From contig CAIQWJ010000026.1 in assembly GCA_903875575.1 (NCBI GenBank), positions 1-64,000 on the forward strand: 64,000 nt of DNA, in the 5' to 3' direction. This document shows positions 1-9,430 of this stretch, piece by piece. Position 1 is the stretch's first letter, and each line of letters opens with the position of its first letter. The notes under the pieces are model-generated. The model saw nothing but the letters and a program-made list of their open reading frames with translations. It did no database searches and was not told where the DNA came from. The stretch is from an uncultured Acidobacteriia bacterium (GTDB lineage Bacteria; Acidobacteriota; Terriglobia; Bryobacterales; Bryobacteraceae). Made by a program: the position numbers and the translations under genes.

Positions 1-195
1 CGGCTTTGACGGTCAATTCTGCCCGGGGCGCAACGGTTTCGTTCACCCGGCGGTTGCATCACCTGTCGGGCCGCAGAGTGTCCCGCATGCAGTGAATCGT
101 GCCCCGCCAGCCGAAGCAACCTTCTGATTCACAAGCATTTTACCAAATAAATTCAACAACATACACATTTCCCCAAATCCCCCCATGTTAGAACC
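1..195. other. left-edge stretch, no assignable gene
   Basis: No complete gene is visible. Two plus-strand frames stay open from the window edge: one from base 2 to a TGA at 125-127 (41 codons) and one from base 3 to a TGA about 30 codons in. Either could be the last part of a gene lying outside the window, but neither shows a motif I recognise. Bases 128-195 are AT-rich compared with the rest and probably carry the promoter of the next gene. Confidence 0.3.
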
Positions 196-201
196 TTGCA
201 T

Positions 202-711
202 ATGATCATCTCCGAAAAAAGACTAGCGGCCAACCGGCGCAACGCCCTCAAATCCCTCGGCCCCACCTCCCCCGCAGGCAAGGCCGCCTGCTCCAAAAAC
301 AGCCTCCGACACGGCATGCTCGCCAAATCCATCGTCCTCGAGGGCGAATCCCGCAGCGAATTCACCGCCCTCGTCAACTCCCTCCACGGCGAGTTCCAGC
401 CCGCTACCCCCGCCGAACTCCTCCTCGTCGAGAACATGGCCGCCTACCGTTGGCGTCTCATGCGCCTCTGGTCCATCGAAACCGCCGAAATCGAATACGA
501 AATCCGCCGCCAGACCGGCGAAGCCCTCACAGCCGACCCGCCCACCCGCGCCATGCTCGCCCTCCGCACCATCTCCAGCGAATCCCGCCGGCCCGACCTC
601 GCCTCCCGCTACGAGCACCGTCACCGCCAGAGCTACCACAAAGCCCTCGACGACCTCCTCCGCCTCCAGGAAATACGTAATTCCGCCACACGGTCCCACC
701 TAAACCCATGA
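202..711 (+). CDS. small hypothetical protein, RRNA-K-S/RHG type
   Basis: A 169-residue soluble protein without signal peptide or membrane segment. The N-terminus is basic and contains the pattern K-R-x-A-A-N-R-R-N-A-x-K-S-x-G-P followed by G-K-x-x-x-x-x-N-S-L-R-H-G. I remember this pattern from a set of uncharacterised proteins common in Acidobacteria and Planctomycetes, with no known function. The rest is rich in Arg, Glu and Leu and is probably helical. The ATG at 202 is chosen over a TTG at 196 because the conserved block begins just after it. It lies 242 bp upstream of terminase-like genes on the same strand, so a DNA-binding small-terminase role is possible but only inferred from position. 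Codon third positions are strongly C-biased, as in the next gene. Confidence 0.6.
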   Translation: MIISEKRLAANRRNALKSLGPTSPAGKAACSKNSLRHGMLAKSIVLEGESRSEFTALVNSLHGEFQPATPAELLLVENMAAYRWRLMRLWSIETAEIEYEIRRQTGEALTADPPTRAMLALRTISSESRRPDLASRYEHRHRQSYHKALDDLLRLQEIRNSATRSHLNP

Positions 712-734
712 AACCAAACGATCTCCACAAAAAG

Positions 735-790
735 GTGAACCCATTTTTAGGCCCTGCAAACCCATTTTAAGGGCCTGCAAACCCATTTTC
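735..790. repeat. short tandem repeat, unit with CCTGCAAACCCATTTT
   Basis: The block AACCCATTTT occurs three times, with GGCCCTGC or GGGCCTGC between the copies, at about 20-bp spacing. It lies directly before the first CTCTGTG-rich repeat, in the gap between the small hypothetical gene and the terminase ATPase gene. No coding function is visible. It may be a remnant of a mobile or slipped-strand repeat. Confidence 0.6.
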
Positions 791-834
791 TCTGTGCTCT
801 CTGTGGACCCTCTGTGGCCTCTGTGTGAAATCCG
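788..834. repeat. CTCTGTG-rich dispersed repeat, copy 1
   Basis: About 47 bp built from repeated TCTCTGTG/CTCTGTGG blocks and ending in GTGTGAAATCCG. A very similar element lies at 2373-2420, after the terminase nuclease gene, in the same orientation. The two copies bracket the terminase pair as imperfect direct repeats. I remember CTCTGTG-rich intergenic elements in several soil bacteria; their role is not known to me. Confidence 0.65.
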
Positions 835-953
835 GTCACACGAATCCCCAAAATATTTCTAATCCAACAAGCGCCGCATTATCTGCAACTTACGCCCATA
901 CCCCCAACCCAACACCCCACGTTTCTTACCACCCCGCATGTTATCCGTAAGTC

Positions 954-1769
954 ATGCCAGCCGATCTGACATTCACCGCAAAAGGCTGGCCGCACCACCA
1001 CACCCAGGCCACCCCCACGCCAGACCACTCCGACCCCGTAGCCTTCTCCCGCACCCGCCTCCACTTCCAGCCCGACCCCAAACAGACCACCGTCCTCCAG
1101 TCCACCGCCAACCGCGGCATCCTCAATTGCTCCCGCCAATGGGGCAAATCCACCGTCACCGCCGCCAAAGCCGTCCACCGCGCCTTCACCCAACCGGAAT
1201 CTCTCATCCTCGTCGCCACCCCCGGCGAACGCCAAAGCGCCGAATTCCTCCGCAAAGCCGCCGCCATGGTCCGCAAACTCAAACTCCCCGTCCGCGGCGA
1301 TGGCGATAACAGCCTCTCCCTCCAGTTCCCCAATGGCTCCCGCATCGTGGGCCTCCCCGGTACCGAGGCCACCGTCCGCGGCTTCTCCGCCGTCTCGCTC
1401 CTCATCATCGACGAAGCCTCCCGCGTGAAGGATGAGATGTACCAAAGCCTCCGCCCCATGCTCGCCGTCGGCGAAGGCGACCTCTGGCTCATGAGCACCC
1501 CCAACGGACAGCGCGGTTTCTTCTACGACGTCTGGCACTCTGCCGACCCCGATTGGTTCCGCGTCACCGTCCCCGCCACCGAGTGTTCCCGCATTTCCGC
1601 AAAATTCCTCGCAAGCGAGCGCCGCCAAATGCGCCCCGAAACCTTCGAACAGGAGTACATGTGCGCCTTCACCGTCTCCGATAGCGCCTTCTTCGATCCG
1701 CAACTGATTGACGACGCCATCGATCTCTCCATTCCGCAACTCCGTGTCCCGGGGTACAGGGGCCTCTGA
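954..1769 (+). CDS. phage terminase large-subunit-like ATPase
   Basis: A 271-residue protein with the ATPase half of a terminase large subunit, the motor that packs DNA into phage heads. A Walker A-like motif (CSRQWGKST, residues 59-67), a Walker B (LLIIDEAS, 149-156), a coupling motif (LMSTPNG, 179-185) and the F-x-Q-E-Y element near 231-235 are all present and in the usual order. The protein ends in the linker that normally leads into the nuclease domain, which here is the next gene, starting 2 nt after the TGA. The start is the ATG at 954; no strong ribosome site is visible. No portal, capsid or integrase genes are nearby, so this is not an ordinary prophage. Codon use is heavily C-ending, unlike the next gene. 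Confidence 0.8.
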   Translation: MPADLTFTAKGWPHHHTQATPTPDHSDPVAFSRTRLHFQPDPKQTTVLQSTANRGILNCSRQWGKSTVTAAKAVHRAFTQPESLILVATPGERQSAEFLRKAAAMVRKLKLPVRGDGDNSLSLQFPNGSRIVGLPGTEATVRGFSAVSLLIIDEASRVKDEMYQSLRPMLAVGEGDLWLMSTPNGQRGFFYDVWHSADPDWFRVTVPATECSRISAKFLASERRQMRPETFEQEYMCAFTVSDSAFFDPQLIDDAIDLSIPQLRVPGYRGL

Positions 1770-1770
1770 A

Positions 1771-2361
1771 ATGTTTTTCCTAGGACTGGACCTCGGCCAG
1801 AAACGCGATCCCTCGGCGCTGGCCATGGTGGAAAGAGTGGAAAAAATGCCTGCTTGGTTAGCCGTGCGTCACGTGGAACGGATGCCGCTGGGCCTGCCCT
1901 ATCCGGCGGTGGTCGCGCGCATCCGCGAAATCGTGCTGAGCAACGAGTTTCACGGCCAATGCACCCTCGCCGTGGATGCGACAGGAGTCGGTGCCCCGGT
2001 GGTCGACATGCTGCGCGCCGCCCGTCTGGGCTGCCCCATGACCGCTGTGACCATCACCGGTGGCGAAAAAGCCTCAGGCGACCAGTGGTCGGCCAACGCG
2101 TCAGTCCCGAAGCGCGACCTGATGGCGGAAATGCTGGTACTTCTGGAGCACCGCAAGCTGCGAATCGGCCAGATGCCGGAAGGAGCCCAACTGATCCGGG
2201 AACTAAAGGATATGCGAGCAAAACTAACCAGCCAGGGCACCGTCCGCATAGGAGCCGAAGGCACCGGAGAACACGACGATCTGGCCATGGCCCTGGCCTT
2301 AGCCTGCTGGCGGGCAAAAAGCCGTCCGCCCTGCGGAGAAATGACCCGAAGACTAATCTAA
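1771..2361 (+). CDS. terminase large-subunit-like nuclease domain
   Basis: A 196-residue protein with the RNase H-like nuclease half of a terminase large subunit. It begins GLDLG-x-x-x-D-P-S (Asp7), continues with AVDATGVG (Asp69) and ends with EHDDLAMALALA (Asp169/170), which match the acidic metal-binding positions of terminase nucleases. The ATG at 1771 follows the TGA of the ATPase gene with one base between (TGAAATG), consistent with translational coupling. The frame is open upstream to 1708 without a homologous sequence, so the later start is preferred. Most phage terminases carry both domains in one chain; this pair is either a natural split or an old frameshift at the domain border. 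Codon use changes at the junction from C-rich to mixed. Confidence 0.75.
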   Translation: MFFLGLDLGQKRDPSALAMVERVEKMPAWLAVRHVERMPLGLPYPAVVARIREIVLSNEFHGQCTLAVDATGVGAPVVDMLRAARLGCPMTAVTITGGEKASGDQWSANASVPKRDLMAEMLVLLEHRKLRIGQMPEGAQLIRELKDMRAKLTSQGTVRIGAEGTGEHDDLAMALALACWRAKSRPPCGEMTRRLI

Positions 2362-2372
2362 GCCCAAAAGTC

Positions 2373-2420
2373 TTCTCTGTGCTCTCTGTGGGCCTCCGTG
2401 ATCTCTGTGTTAAAATTCCG
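2373..2420. repeat. CTCTGTG-rich dispersed repeat, copy 2
   Basis: About 48 bp closely matching 788-834 (TTCTCTGTGCTCTCTGTGG, then CTCTGTGT and a terminal TTCCG). It lies between the terminase nuclease gene and lon, in the lon leader region, so it could be part of the lon 5-prime untranslated region. Same orientation as copy 1. Confidence 0.65.
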
Positions 2421-2468
2421 AAACCTTTAGCGAAACACACTCATCTTTTCTAACAGGAACACCATAAC

Positions 2469-4817
2469 ATGCCGACCACTCAAACTCTCCCGGTTGTCCC
2501 CATCAAGAACTCTGTCCTCTTCCCGGACCTCCTGATGCCCCTCTCCGTCGGCCGCCCCAGGTCCGTCGCCGCCATCCAGGCCGCTCTGGCGTCCGAAGCG
2601 AAGGAAATCCTCGTCGTCACCCAGCGCGATTCCTCCGTTGAGGCCCCCGGCGAGGCCGACCTCTTCCCCATGGCCACCAGGGCCGTCATCAAACGCCACA
2701 ACCGCAGCGGCGACAAGGTCGAAATCCTCGTCCTCGGCACCGAACGCGTTGCCATCACAGGCTTTACCGGCGAAGACTACCTCAGCGCCACCTACACCGT
2801 GGTCCCGGTCCCCGAAGATGAAATCGAAATAGACCCGGAACAGGAAGCCCTCCATCAGGAGGTCGTCGAACTCGCCACCAGCCTCCTCAAACAGGTCAAC
2901 GCTGCCCTGCCCGCCGAGTTCACCCGCGCCATCACCGGCCAGGAGGACCCCCTCCAGATGGTCTGGATGCTCGCCAGCGTCCTGAGCATGGATATCAACC
3001 TCGAATACTCGCTCCTGGCGGCCGAATCCCGCCTCGAAGCGCTTCGGCTGATCCACGGCCACATCTCCCATGAGCTCCAGATCCGCGAACTCCGGGGCAA
3101 AATCGCCTCCAAAGCCCAGAATGAGATCGGCAAGGAGCAAAAGGAGTACGTCCTCCGCCAGCAACTCCGCGCCATCCAGCAGGAACTCGGCGGCAAAGAG
3201 GGCGAATCCGAGCTCGATCTGCTCCGCGAACGCCTCAAAGCAGCCGACCTGCCCGACGAAGTCCGCAAAGAGGCCGATCGCGAACTCTCGCGCCTCGAAC
3301 GCCTCTCCACCCAGGCTCCCGACTACAACGTCGGCCGCACGTGGCTAGAACTGATCCTGGAATTACCATGGAAAACCGGCAGCGAGTCGGTCATCGACAT
3401 CCCGGCCGCCCGCCAAACCCTGGCCGACGACCATTACGGCCTGAAAGACGTCAAAGAGCGCATTCTCGAACACCTCGGCGTCCTGAAGCTGAACCCGGCC
3501 GCGAAAGCCCCGATCCTCTGCTTCGTCGGCCCTCCCGGCGTAGGCAAAACCTCGCTCGGTCAGTCCATCGCCCGCGCCCTCGGCCGCAAATTCGAGCGCC
3601 TGAGCCTCGGCGGCATGCACGATGAGGCCGAACTCCGCGGCCATCGCCGTACCTATATAGGTGCCATGGCCGGCCGCATCATCCAGGCTATCCGACGCGC
3701 CGGCGTCAATAACCCGGTCCTCATGCTGGACGAAATGGACAAGCTCGGTCGCGATTTTCGCGGCGACCCGGCCGCCGCCCTGCTCGAAGTTCTCGATCCC
3801 GAACAGAACAAGACGTTCCGCGACAACTATCTCGATCTCCCGTTCGATATCTCGAAGGTCTTCTTCGTGATGACGGCCAACACGCTCGACACTATCCCGC
3901 AGCCGCTGCTCGACCGCATGGAAATCGTGCGCCTGGCCGGCTACAGCGAAGAGGAGAAGGTAGAAATCGCCCGCCGCTACCAGCTTCCCAAGCAATTGAA
4001 GGAATCCGGTCTGCCGGAAGGCTCCTGCGTCCTGAGTGACGAGGCCCTGCGCCTGGTCATTTCGCGCTATACCCGCGAAGCGGGCGTTCGGCAACTCGAA
4101 CGCGCGATTGGCCGCATCATGCGGAAACTCGCCCTCAAAGTAGCCGAAGGCACCAACGGTCCCGTGGAAATCGGCAAGCAGGAACTGACAGATCTGCTGG
4201 GGCCGGAACGCTTCTCACCGGAAGAAGCCCGCAAGGACGTGCCCGCAGGTGTCGCGACAGGTCTGGCCTGGACCGAGGCCGGCGGCGACGTTCTCTATAT
4301 CGAAGGTGCCCTGCTGAAAGATGGCAAGGGCCTGCAGCTCACCGGCCAGCTCGGCGAGGTGATGCAGGAATCGGTCCGCATCGCGCAAAGCTATATCTGG
4401 TCGCACGCCAGCGAGTTTGGCATCGACCAGTCGCTGTTCCGTCGCTACGGCATCCACGTGCACGTCCCGGCGGGAGCGATCCCCAAGGATGGCCCCTCAG
4501 CAGGCGTCACCATGACGACGGCGCTGACCTCGCTCTACACCGGCCTGCCGGTGCGCAGCGATACCGCGATGACAGGTGAAGTAACCCTTTCGGGTCTGGT
4601 CCTCCCGGTAGGCGGGATCAAAGAGAAGATGCTGGCCGCGCGCCGACTCGGCATCCGGCGGGTAATCATCCCGAAGCAGAACGAAAAGGACCTGCGCGAT
4701 CTCCCCGAGGATGCCCGAGCCGACATGGAATTCATCCTGGCCGGACACGTGCATGAAGTATTACGTGCAGCAATCCCGGGCATCACCGAGCAGCACTTGT
4801 TACGAGTAGCCGCCTAA
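2469..4817 (+). CDS. lon: ATP-dependent Lon protease
   Basis: A 782-residue LonA-type cytoplasmic protease that unfolds and degrades damaged and regulatory proteins. The N-terminal substrate domain begins [18 protein letters not shown]. The AAA+ module has a Walker A GPPGVGKT (residues 354-361) and a Walker B around [10 protein letters not shown]. The protease domain has the catalytic Ser in DGPSAGVTM (Ser677) and the catalytic Lys in GGIKEKML (Lys718), close to the E. coli positions 679 and 722. Length is normal. An AGGAAC ribosome site precedes the ATG. The gene is followed by clpB 95 bp downstream on the same strand, so the pair may be co-expressed as a stress unit. No heat-shock operator such as CIRCE is visible upstream. 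Confidence 0.97.
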   Translation: MPTTQTLPVVPIKNSVLFPDLLMPLSVGRPRSVAAIQAALASEAKEILVVTQRDSSVEAPGEADLFPMATRAVIKRHNRSGDKVEILVLGTERVAITGFTGEDYLSATYTVVPVPEDEIEIDPEQEALHQEVVELATSLLKQVNAALPAEFTRAITGQEDPLQMVWMLASVLSMDINLEYSLLAAESRLEALRLIHGHISHELQIRELRGKIASKAQNEIGKEQKEYVLRQQLRAIQQELGGKEGESELDLLRERLKAADLPDEVRKEADRELSRLERLSTQAPDYNVGRTWLELILELPWKTGSESVIDIPAARQTLADDHYGLKDVKERILEHLGVLKLNPAAKAPILCFVGPPGVGKTSLGQSIARALGRKFERLSLGGMHDEAELRGHRRTYIGAMAGRIIQAIRRAGVNNPVLMLDEMDKLGRDFRGDPAAALLEVLDPEQNKTFRDNYLDLPFDISKVFFVMTANTLDTIPQPLLDRMEIVRLAGYSEEEKVEIARRYQLPKQLKESGLPEGSCVLSDEALRLVISRYTREAGVRQLERAIGRIMRKLALKVAEGTNGPVEIGKQELTDLLGPERFSPEEARKDVPAGVATGLAWTEAGGDVLYIEGALLKDGKGLQLTGQLGEVMQESVRIAQSYIWSHASEFGIDQSLFRRYGIHVHVPAGAIPKDGPSAGVTMTTALTSLYTGLPVRSDTAMTGEVTLSGLVLPVGGIKEKMLAARRLGIRRVIIPKQNEKDLRDLPEDARADMEFILAGHVHEVLRAAIPGITEQHLLRVAA

Positions 4818-4859
4818 GCGCCGGGATCGCCGTTTTCGCCCGCGAAAGGTGCCTTTGGA

Positions 4860-4881
4860 GAGCCGCGACCGCAAGGGAGCG
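4860..4881. repeat. dispersed intergenic element, GAGCCGCGACCG core
   Basis: A 22-bp core reading GAGCCG-C-GACCG-C-AAGGGAGCG. It recurs in reverse orientation at 63334-63355 with two C/T differences. I remember this element as abundant between genes in Solibacter-type genomes. Here it sits in the lon-clpB gap, just upstream of the clpB ribosome site. Confidence 0.65.
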
Positions 4882-4912
4882 AACGATTTTCAACCGCGAG
4901 AGGAATGACCAA

Positions 4913-7513
4913 ATGGATATCAACCGTCTAACCGAAAAAACCCAGGAAGCCCTGCAAACCGCCCAAAGCGACGCCCTACGACACGGCAACCAACAGGTGG
5001 ACGTCGAACATCTCCTCGCCGCACTCCTCGCCCAGGAAGGAGGCCTCGCCGCCTCCATCCTGAAACGCGCCGGAGCCAACGTCGAAACCCTGGCCGCCAC
5101 CCTCGAGCAAGACCTGGAGCGACTGCCCAAGGTCACCGGCCCCACTGGCCCCCCGAGCCAGATCTACGTAACCGCCCGCCTCAACAAGCTCTTCACCCGA
5201 GCCGAAGACGAGGCCAAAAAGCTCAAAGACGACTTCATCTCCGTAGAGCACTTCCTCCTCGCCGCCGTCGAAGACTCGAAAGCCTTCAAAGACTTCGGTA
5301 TCACCCGGGACCGCCTCATGCAGGCCCTCCGCGAAGTCCGCGGCAGCCAGCGCGTCACCAGCAAAAACCCGGAAGGCACCTACGAAGCGCTAGAAAAGTA
5401 CGGTCGCGATCTCACGAAAGCCGCGGAAGCCGGCAAACTCGACCCCGTCATCGGCCGCGACGAAGAGATCCGCCGCGTCATCCAGGTCCTGTCCCGCCGC
5501 ACCAAAAACAATCCGGTGCTGATCGGCGAACCCGGCGTCGGCAAAACCGCCATCGTGGAAGGTCTCGCCCAGCGCATCGTGCGCGGCGACGTCACCGAAG
5601 GCCTCAAGGAAAAGAAGATCGTCTCCCTCGATATGGGCGCGCTGATCGCCGGCGCGAAGTTCCGCGGCGAATTCGAAGAGCGCCTGAAAGCCGTCCTCAA
5701 GGAAGTTCTCGATTCCAACGGCGAGATCATTCTCTTCATCGACGAACTCCACACCGTAGTTGGCGCAGGCAAAGCCGAAGGCTCCATGGATGCGGGCAAT
5801 CTGCTGAAGCCGATGCTGGCCCGTGGCGAACTGCACTGCATCGGTGCCACCACCCTCGATGAATACCGCAAGTACATCGAGAAAGACGCCGCCCTGGAGC
5901 GCCGCTTCCAGCCCGTCATGGTGGATCAACCCACGGTGGAAGACACCATCTCCATCCTGCGCGGCCTGAAGGATCGCTACGAACTGCACCATGGCGTGCG
6001 CATCAAAGACGCCGCACTGGTGAGCGCCGCGATACTCTCTGACCGCTACATCTCAGACCGTTTCCTGCCGGACAAGGCCATCGATCTGGTGGACGAATCC
6101 GCCGCCAAGCTGCGCGTGGAGATCGACTCCATGCCGGCCGAACTCGACGAAATCCTCCGCCGCACCATGCAGCTCGAAATCGAGCGCCAGGCGCTGAAGA
6201 AAGAGAAAGACGCCGCTTCAAAGGAGCGTCTGCACAAAATTGAAGTCGAGGTCGGCAACCTCCGCGCCGAAGGCGACGCACTCAAGGCTCGCTGGCAACT
6301 GGAGAAGGAATCCGTCCAGGGCCTGCGCACCCTCCGCGAGCAGATCGATCAAGTGAAAACCGAGATCGATCAGGCCGAGCGCGCCTATGATCTGAACCGC
6401 GCCGCCGAACTGAAATACGGTAAGATGCGCGAGCTCACCAGTAAACTGGCGGCAGCCGAATCCGTCGCGGCAAGCCCGAAGAAGCTGCTGAAAGAAGAAG
6501 TCGGCGAGGAAGATATCGCCGCCGTAGTCAGCCGCTGGACCGGCGTTCCGGTCTCTCGCCTCCTCGAAGGAGAGATGCAGAAGCTCATGCACCTCGAAGA
6601 AGAACTGCACAAGCGGGTGATCGGCCAGGACGAAGCAGTGACCGCTGTTTCTGAGGCGGTGATCCGGGCCCGCGCGGGCTTAAAAGATCCGAACCGCCCG
6701 ATCGGCAGCTTCATCTTCCTCGGGCCGACAGGCGTCGGCAAGACGGAACTTGCCCGCGCGCTGGCGCAGTACCTTTTCGATGACGAGCACAACATGGTGC
6801 GCATCGACATGTCCGAGTATCAGGAAAAGCACACCGTGGCGCGTCTGCTCGGAGCGCCTCCCGGCTACGTGGGCTTCGAAGAAGGCGGCCAGTTGACTGA
6901 GGCTGTGCGCCGCAAGCCCTACTCGGTGATCCTGTTCGACGAAATCGAAAAGGCCCACCCGGACATCTTCAACGTCATGCTCCAGATTCTGGACGACGGG
7001 CGTCTGACCGATGGCCAGGGCCGCACCGTGAACTTCAAGAACACGATCCTGATCATGACTTCCAACGTCGGCAGTCATCGGATTCTCGATTACAGGGGTG
7101 CCTTCGCCGGGCAGGCTTACGACAACATGAAGAATGCGGTGCTCGATGAACTGCGTGGCGGTTTCCGTCCCGAGTTCCTGAACCGCATCGACGAGATCAT
7201 CGTCTTCCACGCGCTCAACGAGAAGCACCTCAAGCAGATCGTCGAGATCCAGTTGGAAGGCCTCCGTGTTCGTCTGGCCGACCGCCACATTCTTCTCACG
7301 CTGACCGATGCGGCCCGTACGCATCTGGTGAAGACGGGTTACGACCCGGTCTACGGCGCGCGCCCGCTCAAACGGGCCATCCAGAAGCAGGTGGAAACCA
7401 GACTGGGCCGGATGATCATCGCCGGCAAGGTTCACGATGGCGAAGAGCTCGTCGTGGACTACGACAAAACGAAGGACGAACTGGTCTTCGAGCCAGCCCT
7501 GGTAGCCGCGTAA
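4913..7513 (+). CDS. clpB: ATP-dependent chaperone ClpB
   Basis: An 866-residue Hsp100 disaggregase that works with DnaK to dissolve protein aggregates in the cytoplasm. The order is typical: N-terminal Clp_N repeats (1-150), first AAA+ module with GEPGVGKT (205-212), a long charged coiled-coil middle domain (about 400-530, rich in E-x-x-x-L-K repeats) that separates ClpB from ClpA, and a second AAA+ module with GPTGVGKT (about 604-611) and a C-terminal small domain with [17 protein letters not shown] lies 9 nt before the ATG. It follows lon at 95 bp and the leader holds a dispersed GAGCCG element. No sign of truncation. Confidence 0.97.
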   Translation: MDINRLTEKTQEALQTAQSDALRHGNQQVDVEHLLAALLAQEGGLAASILKRAGANVETLAATLEQDLERLPKVTGPTGPPSQIYVTARLNKLFTRAEDEAKKLKDDFISVEHFLLAAVEDSKAFKDFGITRDRLMQALREVRGSQRVTSKNPEGTYEALEKYGRDLTKAAEAGKLDPVIGRDEEIRRVIQVLSRRTKNNPVLIGEPGVGKTAIVEGLAQRIVRGDVTEGLKEKKIVSLDMGALIAGAKFRGEFEERLKAVLKEVLDSNGEIILFIDELHTVVGAGKAEGSMDAGNLLKPMLARGELHCIGATTLDEYRKYIEKDAALERRFQPVMVDQPTVEDTISILRGLKDRYELHHGVRIKDAALVSAAILSDRYISDRFLPDKAIDLVDESAAKLRVEIDSMPAELDEILRRTMQLEIERQALKKEKDAASKERLHKIEVEVGNLRAEGDALKARWQLEKESVQGLRTLREQIDQVKTEIDQAERAYDLNRAAELKYGKMRELTSKLAAAESVAASPKKLLKEEVGEEDIAAVVSRWTGVPVSRLLEGEMQKLMHLEEELHKRVIGQDEAVTAVSEAVIRARAGLKDPNRPIGSFIFLGPTGVGKTELARALAQYLFDDEHNMVRIDMSEYQEKHTVARLLGAPPGYVGFEEGGQLTEAVRRKPYSVILFDEIEKAHPDIFNVMLQILDDGRLTDGQGRTVNFKNTILIMTSNVGSHRILDYRGAFAGQAYDNMKNAVLDELRGGFRPEFLNRIDEIIVFHALNEKHLKQIVEIQLEGLRVRLADRHILLTLTDAARTHLVKTGYDPVYGARPLKRAIQKQVETRLGRMIIAGKVHDGEELVVDYDKTKDELVFEPALVAA

Positions 7514-7558
7514 CTGGTTACTCGATTGCACGAGTAGCACCGCAAGAAGGAGGCTTCT

Positions 7559-7834
7559 ATGCCAGCATCTGTGATGTTACTCGTTGGCCTGACAGTAGTC
7601 ATGGCGGTCCTCGGCGTGTATCGGTGGATTGTGGCTCACCGCGAGGATGACTGTATTCACATTGACGACGATCCGAGCGGCGAACTGCTCAGGAATCAAC
7701 AGGAAACGACGCAGTCACTGCGGAAGATCGATCGCGCCGGTATCGCGCTGACCGTGGTCACTGCTATCTACGGCGTGGCTCTCATGGTGTTCTACCTCTA
7801 CTCGGGGCTGAACTCCTACCATCCGCCCGCATAA
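7559..7834 (+). CDS. small two-span membrane protein
   Basis: A 91-residue protein of unknown function. Residues about 5-25 and 63-83 are hydrophobic and should form two membrane helices, joined by an acidic loop (DDCIHIDDDPSGE) and a Gln/Arg-rich stretch. A strong GAAGGAGG ribosome site precedes the ATG. It lies 45 bp after clpB on the same strand and may be read from the clpB transcript. No family is recognised. Confidence 0.6.
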   Translation: MPASVMLLVGLTVVMAVLGVYRWIVAHREDDCIHIDDDPSGELLRNQQETTQSLRKIDRAGIALTVVTAIYGVALMVFYLYSGLNSYHPPA

Positions 7835-7894
7835 GCGCCAGTTCGCGCAGCGTTGGGCGCTCTATGGCGTAGGCGTCCGATACAATCGGACGCT

Positions 7895-9430
7895 ATGAGA
7901 GCCTTTTGGTCTGTCGTTCTGACGCTGCTGTGTTGTAGCCTGGGGGCGGAGGCGCAGCTTCGGGTGGAGGTCTCGTTTCCGGCGTCATTGCACGCTGGGG
8001 CGATCACCGGTCGCGTGCTGGTTTCGCTGAACCCCGGCGGCCAGTTGTTCGGGGCCGATGTCAGCGGTTTGCGCCCCGATGCGGTCGCAGTGGTGGATGG
8101 CAGCGCCAACGGCTTCCCGCTGGCAGCGTTGAAGGATCTGCCAGCCGGGGACTATACGGTGAAGGCGGTGATTTGCCCGTACACGGAGTTTCACCGTGCC
8201 GATGGGCATGTGATCTGGGCGCATAACGATCAGTGGGAAGGGCAGAATCCCACAGGGTCGCCGGGCAACCTGTTGAGCGAGGCGCAAACGGTCCACGTGG
8301 ATCCGTCGCGGCCTTCCACTCTGCGGATGACGATGACGCAGGTGCAACCGCCGGTGGTTATGCCGGCGGACACGGCGTTTGTGAAGCACGTGAAGATACA
8401 GAGCCCGATGCTCTCGAAGTTCTGGGGGCAGCCGATCTACATCGGTGCGACCGTATTGCTGCCCAGGGATTACGAGCAGCACCCGGAGCAGAAGTACCCG
8501 GCTGTTTACCAGCAGAACCACTTCAGCCTGGGGGCTCCGTTCGGGTTTAACGGCAACACCGCAGTGGCCGGGTTTGCGAAGGACTGGACGGCGGATGATT
8601 TTCCGCGTGCGATTGGAGTGACGTTTCAGCATCCGACGGTTTACTACGACGATTCGTACGCGGCGAATTCGGCGAACAACGGCCCATACGGCGACGCTCT
8701 GACGCAGGAGCTGATCCCGTATCTGGAGAGTCATTTCCGGATGATTCCGGAGGCGAAGTCGCGACTGGTGACGGGCGGTTCGACCGGCGGATGGGAAGCG
8801 CTGGCGCTTCAGGTTTACTATCCGGACGTGTTCGGTGGGACGTGGGTGTTTTGTCCGGATTCGATCGACTTCAGTCGGTATCTGATTCTGGATATCTACA
8901 ACGACGAGAACGCCTTCGTCCGGCCAGGTGTGAAGGCGGGCGCAGGGATGGGTTTAGCAAGCGATGAAAGGCCGATGCTGCGGAATCCGGAAGGCCAGAC
9001 GACACGGACGTTGCGGGAGCAGAGTCAGCAGGAAGATGCAGTGGGCGGTAAGAGCCGCTCGGGCGGCCAGTTGGCGGGGTGGGATGCGGTGTTCGACCCG
9101 GTTGGGGACGACGGGTTTCCGAAGCCCCTGTGGGATCACAAGACCGGGAAGATCGATAAGGAAGTCGTGCAGTATATGAAAGACCACGGGTACGATCTGG
9201 CGAAGTACCTGGAGGCTCACTGGACGGAACTGGCACCGAAGCTGACGGGGAAGCTGCATTTCTACGTGGGCGACATGGATAACTGGTTTGCAAATCTGGC
9301 CGTCTACCGGATGGAGACGCTGCTGGGGAAACTCGGGGCGCAGGCGACGTTTACTTACGGGGCGAGGCAAGGACACATGTGGTATCCGATGAGCCAGTCG
9401 GAACTGGTACGGATGATGGTGGCGAAGTAG
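7895..9430 (+). CDS. secreted esterase-like alpha/beta hydrolase
   Basis: A 511-residue exported protein. The ATG at 7895 gives a clean signal peptide (MRAFWSVVLTLLCCSLGAEA); the TTG at 7853 would add a charged leader. The N-terminal part is an Ig-like accessory region; the C-terminal part resembles putative esterases (esterase D type). The nucleophile elbow is GGSTGGW near residue 293, and a late His in GARQGHMWYP fits the catalytic triad. The likely substrate is an ester on plant or microbial polymers, but this is not fixed by sequence. The 3-prime end overlaps the convergent pyroglutamyl peptidase gene by 80 bp. Confidence 0.8.
   Translation: MRAFWSVVLTLLCCSLGAEAQLRVEVSFPASLHAGAITGRVLVSLNPGGQLFGADVSGLRPDAVAVVDGSANGFPLAALKDLPAGDYTVKAVICPYTEFHRADGHVIWAHNDQWEGQNPTGSPGNLLSEAQTVHVDPSRPSTLRMTMTQVQPPVVMPADTAFVKHVKIQSPMLSKFWGQPIYIGATVLLPRDYEQHPEQKYPAVYQQNHFSLGAPFGFNGNTAVAGFAKDWTADDFPRAIGVTFQHPTVYYDDSYAANSANNGPYGDALTQELIPYLESHFRMIPEAKSRLVTGGSTGGWEALALQVYYPDVFGGTWVFCPDSIDFSRYLILDIYNDENAFVRPGVKAGAGMGLASDERPMLRNPEGQTTRTLREQSQQEDAVGGKSRSGGQLAGWDAVFDPVGDDGFPKPLWDHKTGKIDKEVVQYMKDHGYDLAKYLEAHWTELAPKLTGKLHFYVGDMDNWFANLAVYRMETLLGKLGAQATFTYGARQGHMWYPMSQSELVRMMVAK

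Noticed and set aside
7519-7536. TACTCG / CGAGTA hairpin after clpB as a terminator
   Set aside because: Short stem, no T-run, and the next gene on the same strand starts shortly after.
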